The notes beneath the pieces are model-generated. The model had not been told where the DNA came from. It ran no database searches and saw only the letters and a program-made list of their open reading frames with translations. Below, in pieces: positions 1 through 11,227 of a stretch of DNA of 64,000 nucleotides. Position 1 is the stretch's first letter, and every line of letters begins with the position of its first letter. The translations under genes and the position numbers were made by a program. The stretch comes from Hyposmocoma kahamanoa (taxonomy: Eukaryota; Arthropoda; Insecta; Lepidoptera; Cosmopterigidae): contig NW_020653900.1 of the NCBI RefSeq assembly GCF_003589595.1, forward strand, positions 3,890,223 through 3,954,222, in the 5' to 3' direction.

Positions 1-581
1 TAGTAACAGTGCTTTTGCCTCCGTTCTGAAAACCCACAGACGGCAAAAGAGAATTAGAGAAGCACCGTAGTAACAATTGCCGGTGGCGCGACCAGAACGG
101 AGTTGCAGTTTAAATTGTGTAATAATAGATAAACAAAAAATAATTTAGATAGTAAGGCTGAAGGCCGAGACGTTTGCTTATTGTTAGGAAAGAATAAAAA
201 CTAAATAAGCCAAAGAAACAACGTCTGTTGAAAACATACAATTAAATTTTATCGTTACAGTTTGAAATTTTGATGACGCAATCTTCAAAATTTCTCAAAG
301 CGTTTGGTACTAGGGTTCAAATTTACGTTGTACATATATACATATATAATCGTAGAAAGAGCTGCAATAACGACATAGTACAATTTGGTACAATACAAAA
401 CATGAAATTAGCAAATAAAAGCGTTACAAGTGTTTTGCGTGTCATTCAATAAATTGAATGATAGGGTAAGCCCTAAAGCGGGAGCTTTCACTTTCACAAC
501 TACTTAAGTATGTTTAATGTGATGGGAAGCAATAATCTTCGATTTACAATACAATTTTGATTTGAACGGATGTTTTACATC

Positions 582-682
582 GGGAGCGCGACCAAGCCGA
601 GCGTAGACTAGCTCTTAAGACGTTCTAGCGCTGTCTGAATCTGAAGAGCCTGGCCGCGCTGGCGTCGGTTACCGCGCTCCCC
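582..682. mobile_element. Possible small GC-rich foldback element
   Basis: gggagcgcgaccaagcc at the left and accgcgctccc at the right pair at their ends; the inside is GC-richer than the surroundings. Single copy, so a weak call. Confidence 0.35.
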
Positions 683-1084
683 TCTCTGCGTCTGTCATCA
701 TTCGGAAATGTACGTAAGCTTAATTTAATGTAAGCTGCCACAGATTTAACCAACATTGTCTATGGTATATCGTGGTTTTAATGTTTTGTAATCAACTATT
801 ATTAAAAAATATGATATATTTGTTGAAGAAATATTTGTGTTCAATTTTTAATACTGCTAAATTTAAAAAACGATTTATTCAAAAATAATTTAACAACCAT
901 TTACCATGTGACTACAATTCTGGCAAATCAATATTACCTTTGGCTATGCTCATCAGAAAACTGACGTCACAAATGTTTCTATAATTGTTATTTTTAAGAT
1001 TTATTGAATGTCACGTTCTTTTGCTGCTATGGTATTTAATTATTTTTGTGAAATAACTTGTTAATTGGCAGAAGATCTGACACG

Positions 1085-1215
1085 GATTGCCTGTCGGTGC
1101 TCGTTCGTATCCAGCCGGATGGAATATTTTTTTTCTAAGTTTTGTTATTAATAATTATAACAAACTAGTGAAGCAGTTTCACAAAATATAATTGAATATC
1201 ATGGTAGTAAAACAT
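1085..1215 (+). repeat. SINE P copy, head partly lost
   Basis: gtgctcgttcgtatccagcc is the B-box end of the head; then ttattaataattataacaaa, ctagtgaagcagtttcacaa and aattgaatatca. Confidence 0.7.
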
Positions 1216-2847
1216 CGTAACATGCAATAAAATTTAAAAAAAAGAAGTTAGTTAAGAGCGGTGGCTACGGCATGGCAACAGACGCTGGTTCGAGTACAGC
1301 GAAATCGAAAGACTTTCTTTATATTGTTCGATCTTTGTATCAATGATTTATTATTGTCTTCTTTATTATGTATTTAATGTCTGTGGAAATAAATACTTTA
1401 AACAGATTGAATAAAAAGGTATTTACAGCAGTACCAAAAGATCTCTTACTAGAAATGAAAGTGCTCCAAATTGATAATAAAAGCAGCTCTATTCGCAGGC
1501 ATAACCACGAACTCTTCCATTTGGAGGTGTCAATATATAACTAGAGTTGTCATGTCAACATAATTATTTCTGTTGTTTCAATGAAATTGATTGTATAAAT
1601 ATAATTTTAAAAATGAGAATTAAAAACAAGATAAGGACCAGAAATATTTAGTTTTTCACATTTCTAATCAATTTATACGTAGATATAAAAGAATTCAGAT
1701 GCATTGCAATTACAATATAAGTACACTTTTGGAGACAACAAAAAATAAATGCCCCGGGTGTTCCCTAAAGCCATCTATCTGAAATTCCTGAAATTAATGA
1801 ATTCCTGGACATGTAAATACCTCAAAGGTTTTTAACCGGTATTACAGCAAATACCGACGTCGGGCAAACAAAGTTAAACTTAATTAAAGGCAGTACTTTT
1901 GTCTCATTCGTTATATATATTATTAACTGAAAAGTACGGATTGAATTGTAATTTAGAGCTGTGAAATTATTTGATTGTTACTTATAAATGTAACCGGATG
2001 CAAACACGTCCAGTCCGCCATTATAAGTAGTTTCTTAAAATTTATTTATTCGTCTGGAATGTAACTGTTCAAATTCGAGGATTACATCAGAGAACCGAGC
2101 ATTACAGTACGCAACCTTTAATGATACAATTTGTAACATTACAGCAGTGAGTGAGAGCACCCGTGGTACAATTTATAACATCAATGCGCACCACTTGTAA
2201 TGGCCTTGTCGCGGCGCAGGCTTATAGGTCCCTGGACCTAAACGGCAGCGGCGTGAACGCACCTGTGTACGTAATATCGTTTTTTTCCTTTCGAGGTCAA
2301 GTTTAAAAATGGGATAGCCTGAAATTGCAAGATATAGGGAACTCAGAGTATTACGGGATTCTCGTCATACTCAACATTATAATAAGTTAATAAAACAAGA
2401 TGATTGATTTAATTTGTCAATTTCGTCTGACATTGTAAAAACAACTGTTTCAGTATTCAGCGAGGCTGTATTATGACGTAATTCTCTAAATCGAATCTTG
2501 AATTGTTACGTTACAGAAGATTGTTTCTGGTGAGGGAGTGTCTTTAAAACGAAATGGTATCGTGGTTGCGTAGGCTTTGAAGCACGTGAGGTAGACGCGA
2601 AGAAATTCATTGCATGATATTTAAACCTTTATCTTTTATTTATATAAAATATACTCTCTTACTGTGAAATAAGCTCATTGTCCCTTGATGTATTTGTTAA
2701 GGAACACGGGACAGAAAATTTCAATAAAATAATATCTGATAACGATTGAATGAAACTGATCTTTCCTAACATGAATGTAGTTGAAAGACCAAGTACAAAG
2801 ACACGACGCAAGCACATAGAAAAATTCGTGAGGTCCGTTGGTTCGTT
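1216..2847. other. No gene or repeat recognised
   Basis: AT-rich; the GC-richer patch at about 2180-2270 has no match elsewhere in the window. 1-581 and 683-1084 are likewise unassigned. Confidence 0.5.
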
Positions 2848-3080
2848 CCGTGGCTTAGTTGGTATAGCGTCTGGCACGGTATGCAAGAAGACGTCGGTTC
2901 GAATCCGACCGGATCGAAGGANNNNNNNNNNCACGGTATGCAAGAAGACGTCGGTTCGAATCCGACCGGATCGAAGGATTTTTTTCTGAGTGTTTTTTCT
3001 GAGTGTTCGATCTTGTATTAATAATTATAACAAAGTAGTGGAGTAATTTCACAAAAAATAATTGAATATCAATTCAATAA
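2848..3080 (+). repeat. SINE P copy with false duplication across a gap
   Basis: tRNA-derived SINE: A-box-like cgtggcttagttggtatagc, B box tcggttcgaatccgac, then tgttcgatcttgtattaata and caaagtagtggagtaatttc. A 47-bp stretch of the head is present twice, exactly (2875-2921 and 2932-2978), on either side of ten Ns. Confidence 0.8.
2922..2931. other. Assembly gap (10 N)
   Basis: Ten Ns, flanked by identical 47-bp sequences. Confidence 1.
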
Positions 3081-3711
3081 AAATTTAATGAATGTAGTAA
3101 ATTATTAAAATTTTGTGAAACTTTAGGTAACTATGTGTTTTTTATCGATCGAAGTTTAGTCACTTTTATTATCGAAAAAACGAATTTCCGTGTAAAAAAA
3201 AAAAGTATATTTTGGGTCTTACTTCACTTATACGGCAATAACCACAACTGGAGGTCAATAAATTATAGCTCCCCACTAATTGTATTACTATTTCAGTACG
3301 GAATCATAGTACTTAGAGTATCATTATACTATAAAGGAAAACCGTACGTAACAGCCTCACAATTACCTCAAAAAAAGTGCTCACTCAGAGCGTCTCTGGC
3401 CGAAGTTATACTTGTATTAAATTACGGCTACATAAAATCGTTTTGCCTATTAATTAATAAAGCTCAGGGGTCCGCCAACAAAGAGGAGAATTGGTAGTGG
3501 ACTTTAGAGTTAACGGCTTAGCGGTGGCAACCGTTAGTTGCGCTATGTACAAATGGACCTGGAACTGGAAAATAGGGAGGGTGCTGTACGTGCACCCGGG
3601 GCAGCTCACTCAATGTACTACACTAGCCTTTTGGGAACCGGAAGTCTGTGCAAACGAGTTAGTCTGGGGTCAGGCTTGCACAGGCTATAGTGCCCTACTC
3701 GCATACCCTGC
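3081..3711. other. Unassigned; two chance ORFs
   Basis: Open frames at 3135-3497 and 3491-3805 have no recognisable domain; the second runs into MITE C. The patch 3440-3700 is GC-richer than its surroundings and may be an unrecognised repeat. Confidence 0.4.
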
Positions 3712-4008
3712 GCATTTATTTGACACGAATTTCACCGCGCAGCGACCGAGTCCATCTAACTGTCATGGCAAAGTACACTCTAATTATTTAGCTTTTACGT
3801 TTTAACTTAAATGAGTGTTCCGGGCGAGCGGGCGAGTCTGGTTTGTCTTTGGTCTACGCGGTGACCGCGCGACGACTGCGCGGTTGTATTATTCAGAGGA
3901 ATTTAGATATTGTTGCCTAGTAAATAGAATTCAGATTCGCCATTAATGTGAAAGCGTGGTGAGTGGGCCGCCGCGCGTAAACTTTCGCGTCGTGTAAGTG
4001 GGCGCTAA
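3712..4008 (+). mobile_element. MITE C copy 1
   Basis: Starts tttatttgacacgaatttca and ends gcgtcgtgtaagtgggcgct. Ends are imperfect inverted repeats (cgac.cgaa / ttcg.gtcg). Shared markers: gttgttgcctagtaa(a)tagaattcag and ttaacttaaatg. Confidence 0.75.
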
Positions 4009-4284
4009 GAATAGGTAGAGAGAGTCACTATAATCAAATCTTATGTAGAAAGGAACATAATAAGAAAGGAAAGTAGAAACAAAAGTTAATTGTTTCTCGG
4101 AGACTCTCAGCGAACTCTGAATGATGTTTGTAATAGTCTATTGAGTATCTACTGATATAACAACAAATTCCCTACCATTCGTTGTTAGTACAAAGATGTA
4201 GAGAATGGTACTAAAATTGCCTTTGTAAGTATAATAGTACCACAGACCAAATAAAAGCTAGCGTGAATAATACTAATAATGTGC

Positions 4285-4378
4285 CGGGCAACTCTAACAA
4301 CTGCCTGGTCTCAAATTAGAAACTTCCGTGTATCAGGGCGACGGAACTCACTCTGGGGCACTTCCAAGAACACCAATA
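4285..4378 (-). repeat. Family H fragment
   Basis: ggaactcactctggggcact then tccaagaacacc matches the inverted unit at 40215; its left part (acctggtctcaaactaggga at 40083, cctggtctcaaattagaaac here) also matches. Confidence 0.6.
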
Positions 4379-4879
4379 TAAGTATTACTATCGATTTGCC
4401 TAATGTGTACCACTTATTACAGAGGCGTATTTCTTTTGGGAATAACTTTAGAATACGTAACATAATATTATAGTGGGCCGGGGTTATTGTCTATACCCAT
4501 ATTTATTGGGCATAACCAAAGCGTAAGCAGCTTGGAGAATGCTTTCCAATCTTTTTCCAAAATACTTAAAACGATTTCATGGATTTTAACAATAATTCCT
4601 TATAGTTTATGTTGTTGATTAAGCACAGCGAGTATACGTATGTATATCTCTAAGCCGACTGTGACATTGAGTACATTTACATGTTGATTGATAGATTATT
4701 GTGTAACCGCAGCAGCGCAAAGCTGACGGTATAATTGCAACGTCGTCATCTACACATAATATCGTTGTTTCGTTAAGGGATTTAACAGTCGATACTATCA
4801 CAGTTCCAATTCAAGTTTTCCCTTACTAATACAGTTCATTTTGCTTGGGTCGAGTGGCAGGGACACTGGCTTTATTCCA

Positions 4880-5105
4880 GAGTTTATTTTTTTACAAATT
4901 AAAGCCATTAAAAATGTATATGCTATTCGTGTTCTATTTAGTTCAGTTGATATAAAAAAAAAATTGGCATCAATAAAGTACTTATTGAAATTAACGGTTT
5001 TCTTGAAAATTTCGAGATAAGAATGCATTGACTTACAATTATATGGACGTCGGGTCCGCGCTGAAAAGTGTCCGAACTTATAGGGCGTTAAAATCGTAAA
5101 CAGAG
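4880..5105. repeat. Family L copy 1
   Basis: agtttatttttttacaaatt, attaaagccattaaaaatgt, tttagttcagttgatataaa, aacggttttcttg; matched at 47720-47890. Confidence 0.65.
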
Positions 5106-5473
5106 CGTCATTCACGCTTTAGTCTTCGTTTGTTCGACTGACACCGAAGCAAGCAAGATTAGACAGTACTGCGATGACATTACAATTTAAATTCAACGTT
5201 TTAGCTTTTTCATATTCCTTTACACTTACGTTTCATATTCCTTTACATGTCACTACGTTTAAATAGGTTGACATGGGACATTTTTTTCGTGGTTTTTGTA
5301 TTAGACCCGTCGTCCATTTATTTGTAAGTCAATGTAAGAATGCGTATAATTTGTACCATGAAAATTTGTAGAAATCGTGTTTTCACAGCATATTATACTC
5401 AGTATATATACTAAATTTTAATATATATTTTGTTCAAAGTGATTGATGCAATATTTTTACTGTTATGCAGATT

Positions 5474-5925
5474 CATCGAGTATATAACCAGAAATAGAGA
5501 CAAAATAAGGGCCATATATTCCTGGTAACACAATAGTGATACAGCTCTTATAAATATCAACTCCCGTTTGCACTGAAATATAGACAGGCCAACTACTGAC
5601 CTGTGTATATTCCAAAAAATATCCTGTATTTATTGTAATAAAGATAATATCTCTAACAATGCCGTGCTATTCTATTCGGTGGTGTGGGAAAAACAGCAAA
5701 ACATCTAATTACAAAACAAACGGAATCACATTTCATCGGTAATTAAATATGTAATTTAGCAATTTTCGTCCATTATAGCAAAGCTCAAGCCAATTGGACA
5801 CCCGTCAATTGTTTCGAACTCGGGCTAGCCAATCGGAGCGCAGTTGTCACAGCAATTATATGGCAGAATAGTTTTCAAACATATTAAATGACATTTCGTC
5901 TCTATTTCTGGTTATTAACTCGATG
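5474..5925. mobile_element. MITE J copy 1 (hAT-like, 8-bp target duplication)
   Basis: 452 bp. Terminal inverted repeat catcgagta...aaccagaaatagagac; the far end is gtctctatttctggttatta followed by actcgatg. TGCAGATT is duplicated exactly at 5466-5473 and 5926-5933. The empty counterpart of the host sequence, catgcagaatcaaccaaag, is at about 49094. 8-bp duplications are typical of hAT. No ORF of note. Confidence 0.85.
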
Positions 5926-6145
5926 TGCAGATTCAACAAAAGCCATTTGAGGTTTTCTCGGCTCTTATTATACTTGTTTCATTAATGGACTTAACGTTTC
6001 TATCCATTGTGACCTCCAATTTACGTCTTCAACGCAAAATATATAGTTATAGGTTGATGTATGTGTCTGTAGCATCGTTATTTGAAGGCTATTTTAATCA
6101 AAGTAGGTTCATCAAATGTTTGATGAACATCTGTTCAGATGTTTA

Positions 6146-6378
6146 AAGATTGACCGCCTCTGTGGTCGAGTGCACACCGATTTTCATGGTGTCGCCATCT
6201 CTGTGCTTCCGGGTTTGATCGCCAACCGGGTCAGTGAAGAAAAACTAAATTTTCTATATTGTCTCGGGTATGAGTGTTTGTGGTCCGTCACTTATTTCAG
6301 AATTCCATAATACAAGTGCTTTAGCTACTTTGGGATTAAAGCAACGTATGTGATAAATAATAAATAAATAAATAACGC
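6146..6378 (+). repeat. SINE F copy (tRNA-derived)
   Basis: Head gcctctgtggtcgagtgcac with cgggtttgatcgccaaccgg as B box; body tttcatggtgtcgccatctc and acaagtgctttagctacttt; ends ggattaaagcaacgtatgtg and an AATA run. Confidence 0.75.
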
Positions 6379-6489
6379 ACACACGCAACATCTAATATAA
6401 GAAAATATATCATATATTTACATTTAAAAGATCATCAGCTCTTTGTCCAATTACTGCAGAGATTTCAGGGAGCCCATCCTCACATCCTC

Positions 6490-6625
6490 ACACTCTAGAA
6501 CCGAGTCGATCTAGTACTGTGCGGTTTCAGATGAGTTTCCTCACACGTTTTTTAGGTTGTGGAATGAACTCCCTGTCCGGGTTTTCCCGCAGAAATATTC
6601 AAAAGGGGTTCGAAAAGGGTTCTAA
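6490..6625 (+). pseudogene. LINE ORF2 C-terminal fragment
   Basis: FRLWNELPVRVFPQKYSKGV is readable at about 6535-6600 and matches the RLWN.LP..VFP block near the C-terminus of Jockey/CR1-type reverse transcriptases (compare KLWNQLPAHVFP in the 14245-15729 copy). A TAA follows. Only the last few dozen codons remain. Confidence 0.65.
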
Positions 6626-6679
6626 AGGGTTGGCAAATTCATGGCATGCTTTCCGTCATGCGGTTCGGATGCTTGTTTG

Positions 6680-8498
6680 CTGCCTACATAATATATAAAA
6701 AAATCAGTTATAAAATGAATATAATACATATCGACTCGGAGTAGCAGACTAGACTGCCCAATGTTTCAACTACCTGTTAGACTTATAATGTTTGCGCCCA
6801 TTTAAATTTGAGTTTTTTTAATTATTTTAATATGCTGTTTTTGTGCAAGCAAGTTGAAACTTGTGATGTTAGGAATAGCTCAACAAAACAACCAAACGTT
6901 GTCGTCTTGAGCTATCCCTTTTTATCACCTTTTTTCTGGTTCTTGGCCACTTGTTTTCAAATTTTGAGTCGTTCTTTAATTCCTGTGTCTCGTCATTTTC
7001 ATTTTGTTTCATCAGAGTGACGATCTCTCTGCTCAATCGCTGAAGCGAGTAGTGCTGCTCGTCTAATTTTGTTAATTTTGGTCCTTTTACCAAAAAACTC
7101 TGGTGCGAAAATAACAAACCGTTATTTTTTTATAAAACCGGATTTTATTCCGCTATTTATTTTTCCTTTTCAATTTTGAATTTTAAACTCACCAAGCAAG
7201 ATTTGTGGAGGCTGCGAAGGCTACATTACAATCTGCAGGATATGCTTAAGCGGTGACAGCAGTGCGTGACAACTTTTTCATCCTTGTACGAAGTAGTGTA
7301 GATGTCTCAAAATACATTATTGGTAAGAGCCTCTATCCGATCTCGTAATTCACCAGCAGTAGTCCAAACATAGCTAAGTCCGTCAAACCAGCCAACCTTG
7401 TCAATTTCCTGTGTCTCTATTTTCATTTTGCAAACTAAGAGCGGTGCTTTGAACAGCAGTTGGCATCAGATCAAAGCGTATCATGCATCGCCTCATCTCA
7501 ATGTCATTTTCATACGCGTTGATTGGCACTTGCTACCTCGATATCGCAGTATTGGTTACCAGATGCTACGGATAGTTATAGCATACCGTGTATTAAAGTC
7601 GTTTCTTCATCTATTTTGGTGTCCGACAAATTAAATTCATTACATTTACTGACCTTGAAAGCCGCAGACACTAACATTTTAAAATCTGTGTTTTACTCTT
7701 ATTGTGAAAGCATTATTATGGGACCTACCATAACCTTTCAAAAACTATCTTATTTCAATTTAAGCATAATGTAAGCTTATTATAATATTACTCCTATTCG
7801 TACCATGACAAACCTTTCAACCAAGTAATGTATTATTACTAAAGTGATTGAAAGAACGAATGAATGGATCGACTTATGGTAGTGTAATGTTAAAATACTT
7901 AATATTATTACATTCAGAGAATTTTAACAGCCAAGAAAAGAAAAGTATGTAATAATACTACCACTACTACCGTGTTTTGGTTTTGAAGGGTTAAGGGTGC
8001 TGGTGATTTTTCTATATTAGACTACGAGGTATTATAATACATCTAAACAAATTATATAAATGTGCCTATTCTAGTAAGAATACAATGAATACTACAAATC
8101 TATTTCATCTCCTGAATATTCAGTTCCCTTTTGCATAACCGAGAAAAATATATTTTATTCGAATTAGGAACCACATTAATGTTGCTAACCTCTTAAAAAT
8201 TCGCTTAGGACACGGAAAGTCAATTTCCGGCGAGCGCAAAGCTGCCATTGAATTGGTTTTTTAATACTAAGTATTTCGATATACAGTATCGAAGTATCTC
8301 GTATCCGTCGGAGCCAGTTATCATTTCAAACGTGGTGTAACAGTATACGGTTTATTGTTTACGTAATGTGCTTTTCATCACACTTGCTCGTAAACTGTGT
8401 CATGATACGCACCCAAAGTCGACCGTGATGTCCTGAATTATGCCCACGGGCTTATTCAAAGCATTATCGCCATATAAATAAAAAAAATTAAGCAAAAA
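6680..8498. other. No gene recognised
   Basis: AT-rich with scattered short ORFs (60-83 codons) lacking domains. 9105-9739 is similar. Confidence 0.5.
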
Positions 8499-8710
8499 GG
8501 AAATGAAACTATTTTTCCGGATTTAAATCGCATATATCTGTTTTTTCAAACAAACCGACAATTCGGCCCTTTACATGTCCCATGGTCACGGTTGACTGAC
8601 CTTTACAGGTCCCATGGTCACGGTTGATGATCTGTAAAGGGCCCGAAACGTCGGTTTGTTTGAAAAAACAAATATACGCGATTTATATCCGGAAAAATAG
8701 TTTCATTTCC
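8499..8710. mobile_element. Foldback MITE (ggaaatgaaactattt ends), copy 1
   Basis: 212 bp. Starts ggaaatgaaactatttttcc and ends with its reverse complement; arms of about 85 bp include caaacaaaccgac and cggccctttaca. The loop carries two tandem copies of tcccatggtcacggttga. Confidence 0.85.
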
Positions 8711-9001
8711 AATGTGAAAAAATCGCGAAAACCTAAGAACTCAAAATAAGCAAAAAGTTTTTATGCCCGAAAAATCAGAACGTATAATTTCGCTTAAACT
8801 TGAAGAATAAAACTTGAAGTTTGTAAGTAAAAAACTAAACATTTGCAATTGAACTACATCTTTCTTCATTTATTTTGTTGTTCGAGATGTTAAAAAAATC
8901 TGTTAAAAAACCAAGAAGTAGTGAAGCGATGTTTATACATACAAAAAATAAATTATTGTTGTATCTATGTCATCGCAAATGTTAAACATTGTATTTAGCA
9001 C

Positions 9002-9104
9002 GGGCGGTAAAAAACACAAACCTCGAGTCGTTAAAGTCTCAGGATTCAGCCTTCGGCTTCGAGCTTCTAACGAACTCTCGTTAGCAATTTTTTATTTACC
9101 GCCC
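9002..9104. mobile_element. Small foldback element (gggcggtaaa ends)
   Basis: 103 bp between gggcggtaaaaaa and ttttttatttaccgccc, with a further short hairpin inside (cagccttcggctt). No target duplication evident. Confidence 0.5.
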
Positions 9105-9739
9105 ATATGTAATTAACAATTACTACTATTACGAAAGGATAAATCCTTGGAAACATCAAGAGGGAGCAAAGGAAAAATTCCTAATCTTCGATTTGATTTT
9201 AAAGGGGTATATCCTCTTTAAAGTTAAAAATAAAATATTGTATGAGTAACTACACGATATATTCAAGACACATTAATCAGAAATATAAAACAATAAAGTT
9301 TCCTCGATAGATAAAAATCACGAAATGACCTCTAATTTTCACATTGTTTCCATTTATCCTCGAAATGCTACAGGTTAATAGGACAAAAATTAGATAATTA
9401 ATTATATTAATGCATGATCGACAACTGTCGAATTGTTGTCGTCGTTGTTGAAAACGAATTTGGTACTTTTATTGCGCAAAATTCAGGCGAACTTCAGGCA
9501 TATATTTGCTTCACAAATTTGGGCGGAGCCAACGTCAAAACTTTTTTGGCATGAGAGCTCTTAATGTGAAACGATTTACTAGTTTCAATCATGGTTTCTT
9601 TGTTTACAAATGTCACGTCAGTTTGACAGCTCAAATTGGGTGAGGTCGCAGAGTGTGTGGCGCTGGGTTCGTTTGAATCTGTTTATTTTAAAATGTTATA
9701 TGATATGATAGTCGGTAAGAAGTAAAATCGATGGTCAAT

Positions 9740-9970
9740 GCTTTATAAACGAGCGCTCATTGACAAGGGTGGCTTTTTGTGTGACATACTTGGAAAGTGA
9801 ACACGAGCGCGGCCGCTCTCTGTGAACTTGCTGCGTGACTTAAAATCCATTATAACCTGATTTACCAGGTGCTTGCTGAACGACTCTCGACTGGGCTGGC
9901 GTATTCGCCAGCCGAAAAGGAAAGGGCAAGTCCGGTCGTTCGCAATGTTTGTGGCGAAACTCTCCACTTA
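9740..9970. other. Unassigned DNA left of the broken LINE
   Basis: Open frames exist on both strands, but none resembles a family I recognise. A repeat-like GC-richer stretch; it may be LINE 3' sequence. Confidence 0.3.
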
Positions 9971-9974
9971 CTAG

Positions 9975-10500
9975 ATATAAAGCGGGGCAGGAGGTTTTTT
10001 ACTAGTAGTGGTCACTTTCTGCTTGGTGTTAATACAGTGCTGTTTATAGGTTAAGGCTCTATCCAAGGTAATACCGAGGCATTTTGGAGTGGAGCAGGAA
10101 CATCCCTCGGATTGGACCATCCCTCCATCAGATGTTACGCGTCTGTCGAGCCTCGCGGTTACGCAGGTGGAAGGCGCAGGACTGTGTCTGTGACGAATTC
10201 GGTCGCAAAAAATTTTGATCATAGTAGTAGCAAAGGGTTTCTAGTGCTCCACTTAGATTCCTTTCGACTTATTCAAAAGAAGGCGCTTGAGATATCAAGG
10301 CCAGATCGTCAGCGTAAATGAAGCGTTTAGTGTTTGATGCATGAGGCTGGTCGTTCGTGTGGATGTTAAATAGCACTAGAGTTAACACACTACCCCGGGG
10401 AAGGTCATTTTTTAGGGATCTCCACCGGCTGTTTTCTGAAAGGAGGTGGACCTGAAAGAGTATATTGTGGAGAAGTTCACTCAGGATTTGTGTAAAGGCG
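9975..10500 (-). pseudogene. LINE reverse transcriptase palm, inverted fragment
   Basis: Non-LTR reverse transcriptase on the minus strand. LPRGSVLTLVLFNIHTNDQP and FIYADDLALISQ (catalytic YADD) lie at about 10275-10400, preceded by a thumb-side block with LLWKVTELTNDHAF. A TAA stop at about 10267 and a shifted frame follow, with LRPNSSQTQSCAFHLRNR and then CLGITLDRALTYKQHC at about 10040. Stops and shifts show decay. The C-terminus that should follow is not downstream on this strand; a matching one lies next door in the opposite orientation (10560-10915). Confidence 0.8.
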
Positions 10501-10559
10501 TGATCGTTTGTGAGCTCAGTCACCTTCCACAGAAGCCGTTTTATGTTTACTGTGTGTGT

Positions 10560-10915
10560 GTTGGACTTGGAAACCAAACAGGCCCGAATAAGTCTCTGGA
10601 AGGAGAGATACGCCGCGACGTCACTCATCCCGCTGTCGGAACACCTCCCTCCTGGGCATGATTCACCTTGGCAAACTTGGAAGTCCCTAAATAGGCTGCA
10701 GACCCAAGTCGGCCGAAGCAAGGAGTGCATGTCCGTGTGGTGTCTCTCCCCAGACAATGGCACATCTTTTGTCCTGCCCTGCGTGTCCCTACACCTGCAC
10801 ACGCGAAGATCTGTACAACGCCACTGATAATGCTCTGTCGCTAAGTATTGGTCCTCACAAATATAAACGTGAGAGTCGACACGTCAAGAAGAAGACCTGA
10901 TCCATCCTTTGTTCT
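10560..10915 (+). pseudogene. LINE ORF2 C-terminus, opposite strand to its palm
   Basis: Plus-strand C-terminal part of a non-LTR ORF2 of the same general type: LPPGHDSPWQTWKSLNRLQT at about 10640, then in a shifted frame a cysteine/histidine block CPCGVSPQTMAHLLSCPACP, then YTCTREDLYNATDNALS, and a stop at about 10898. Its palm counterpart is on the other strand immediately to the left, so this is either an inversion within one copy (twin priming is the usual cause in LINEs) or two copies. The junction is near 10545. Confidence 0.75.
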
Positions 10916-11227
10916 CTCGAACTAATCACTGTAAAACGTAAATTGTATACCACCTCATTTTTTAAACAAATTTATTGACTTAGTTATTACTTGCGAGTTC
11001 TAAACGTGTAATGGCAACATATTTACCAACAAAAGAAAACTTGTTCTCCTTTTATAAAAATTCACAATGGAAATGGTATCTACTACCCTCAATCACTAGG
11101 GGATCACAGCTATGTTTATAAGGCTTGGAAGCTCGCGTTTGTTAAAGGGATAACTGTTGTATACAAAGGGATGTTTTGGATTTTAACATCACATTTACAA
11201 TTACCACTTACACAGGATTATTCGTAA

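Noticed and set aside
2855..2921. Possible tRNA gene
   Set aside because: Good A-box and B-box likeness, but no complete cloverleaf, and the downstream body is shared with other copies (1085, 43147, 50925): it is a SINE head.
3491..3805. 104-codon ORF
   Set aside because: No recognisable domain; its end is MITE C sequence.
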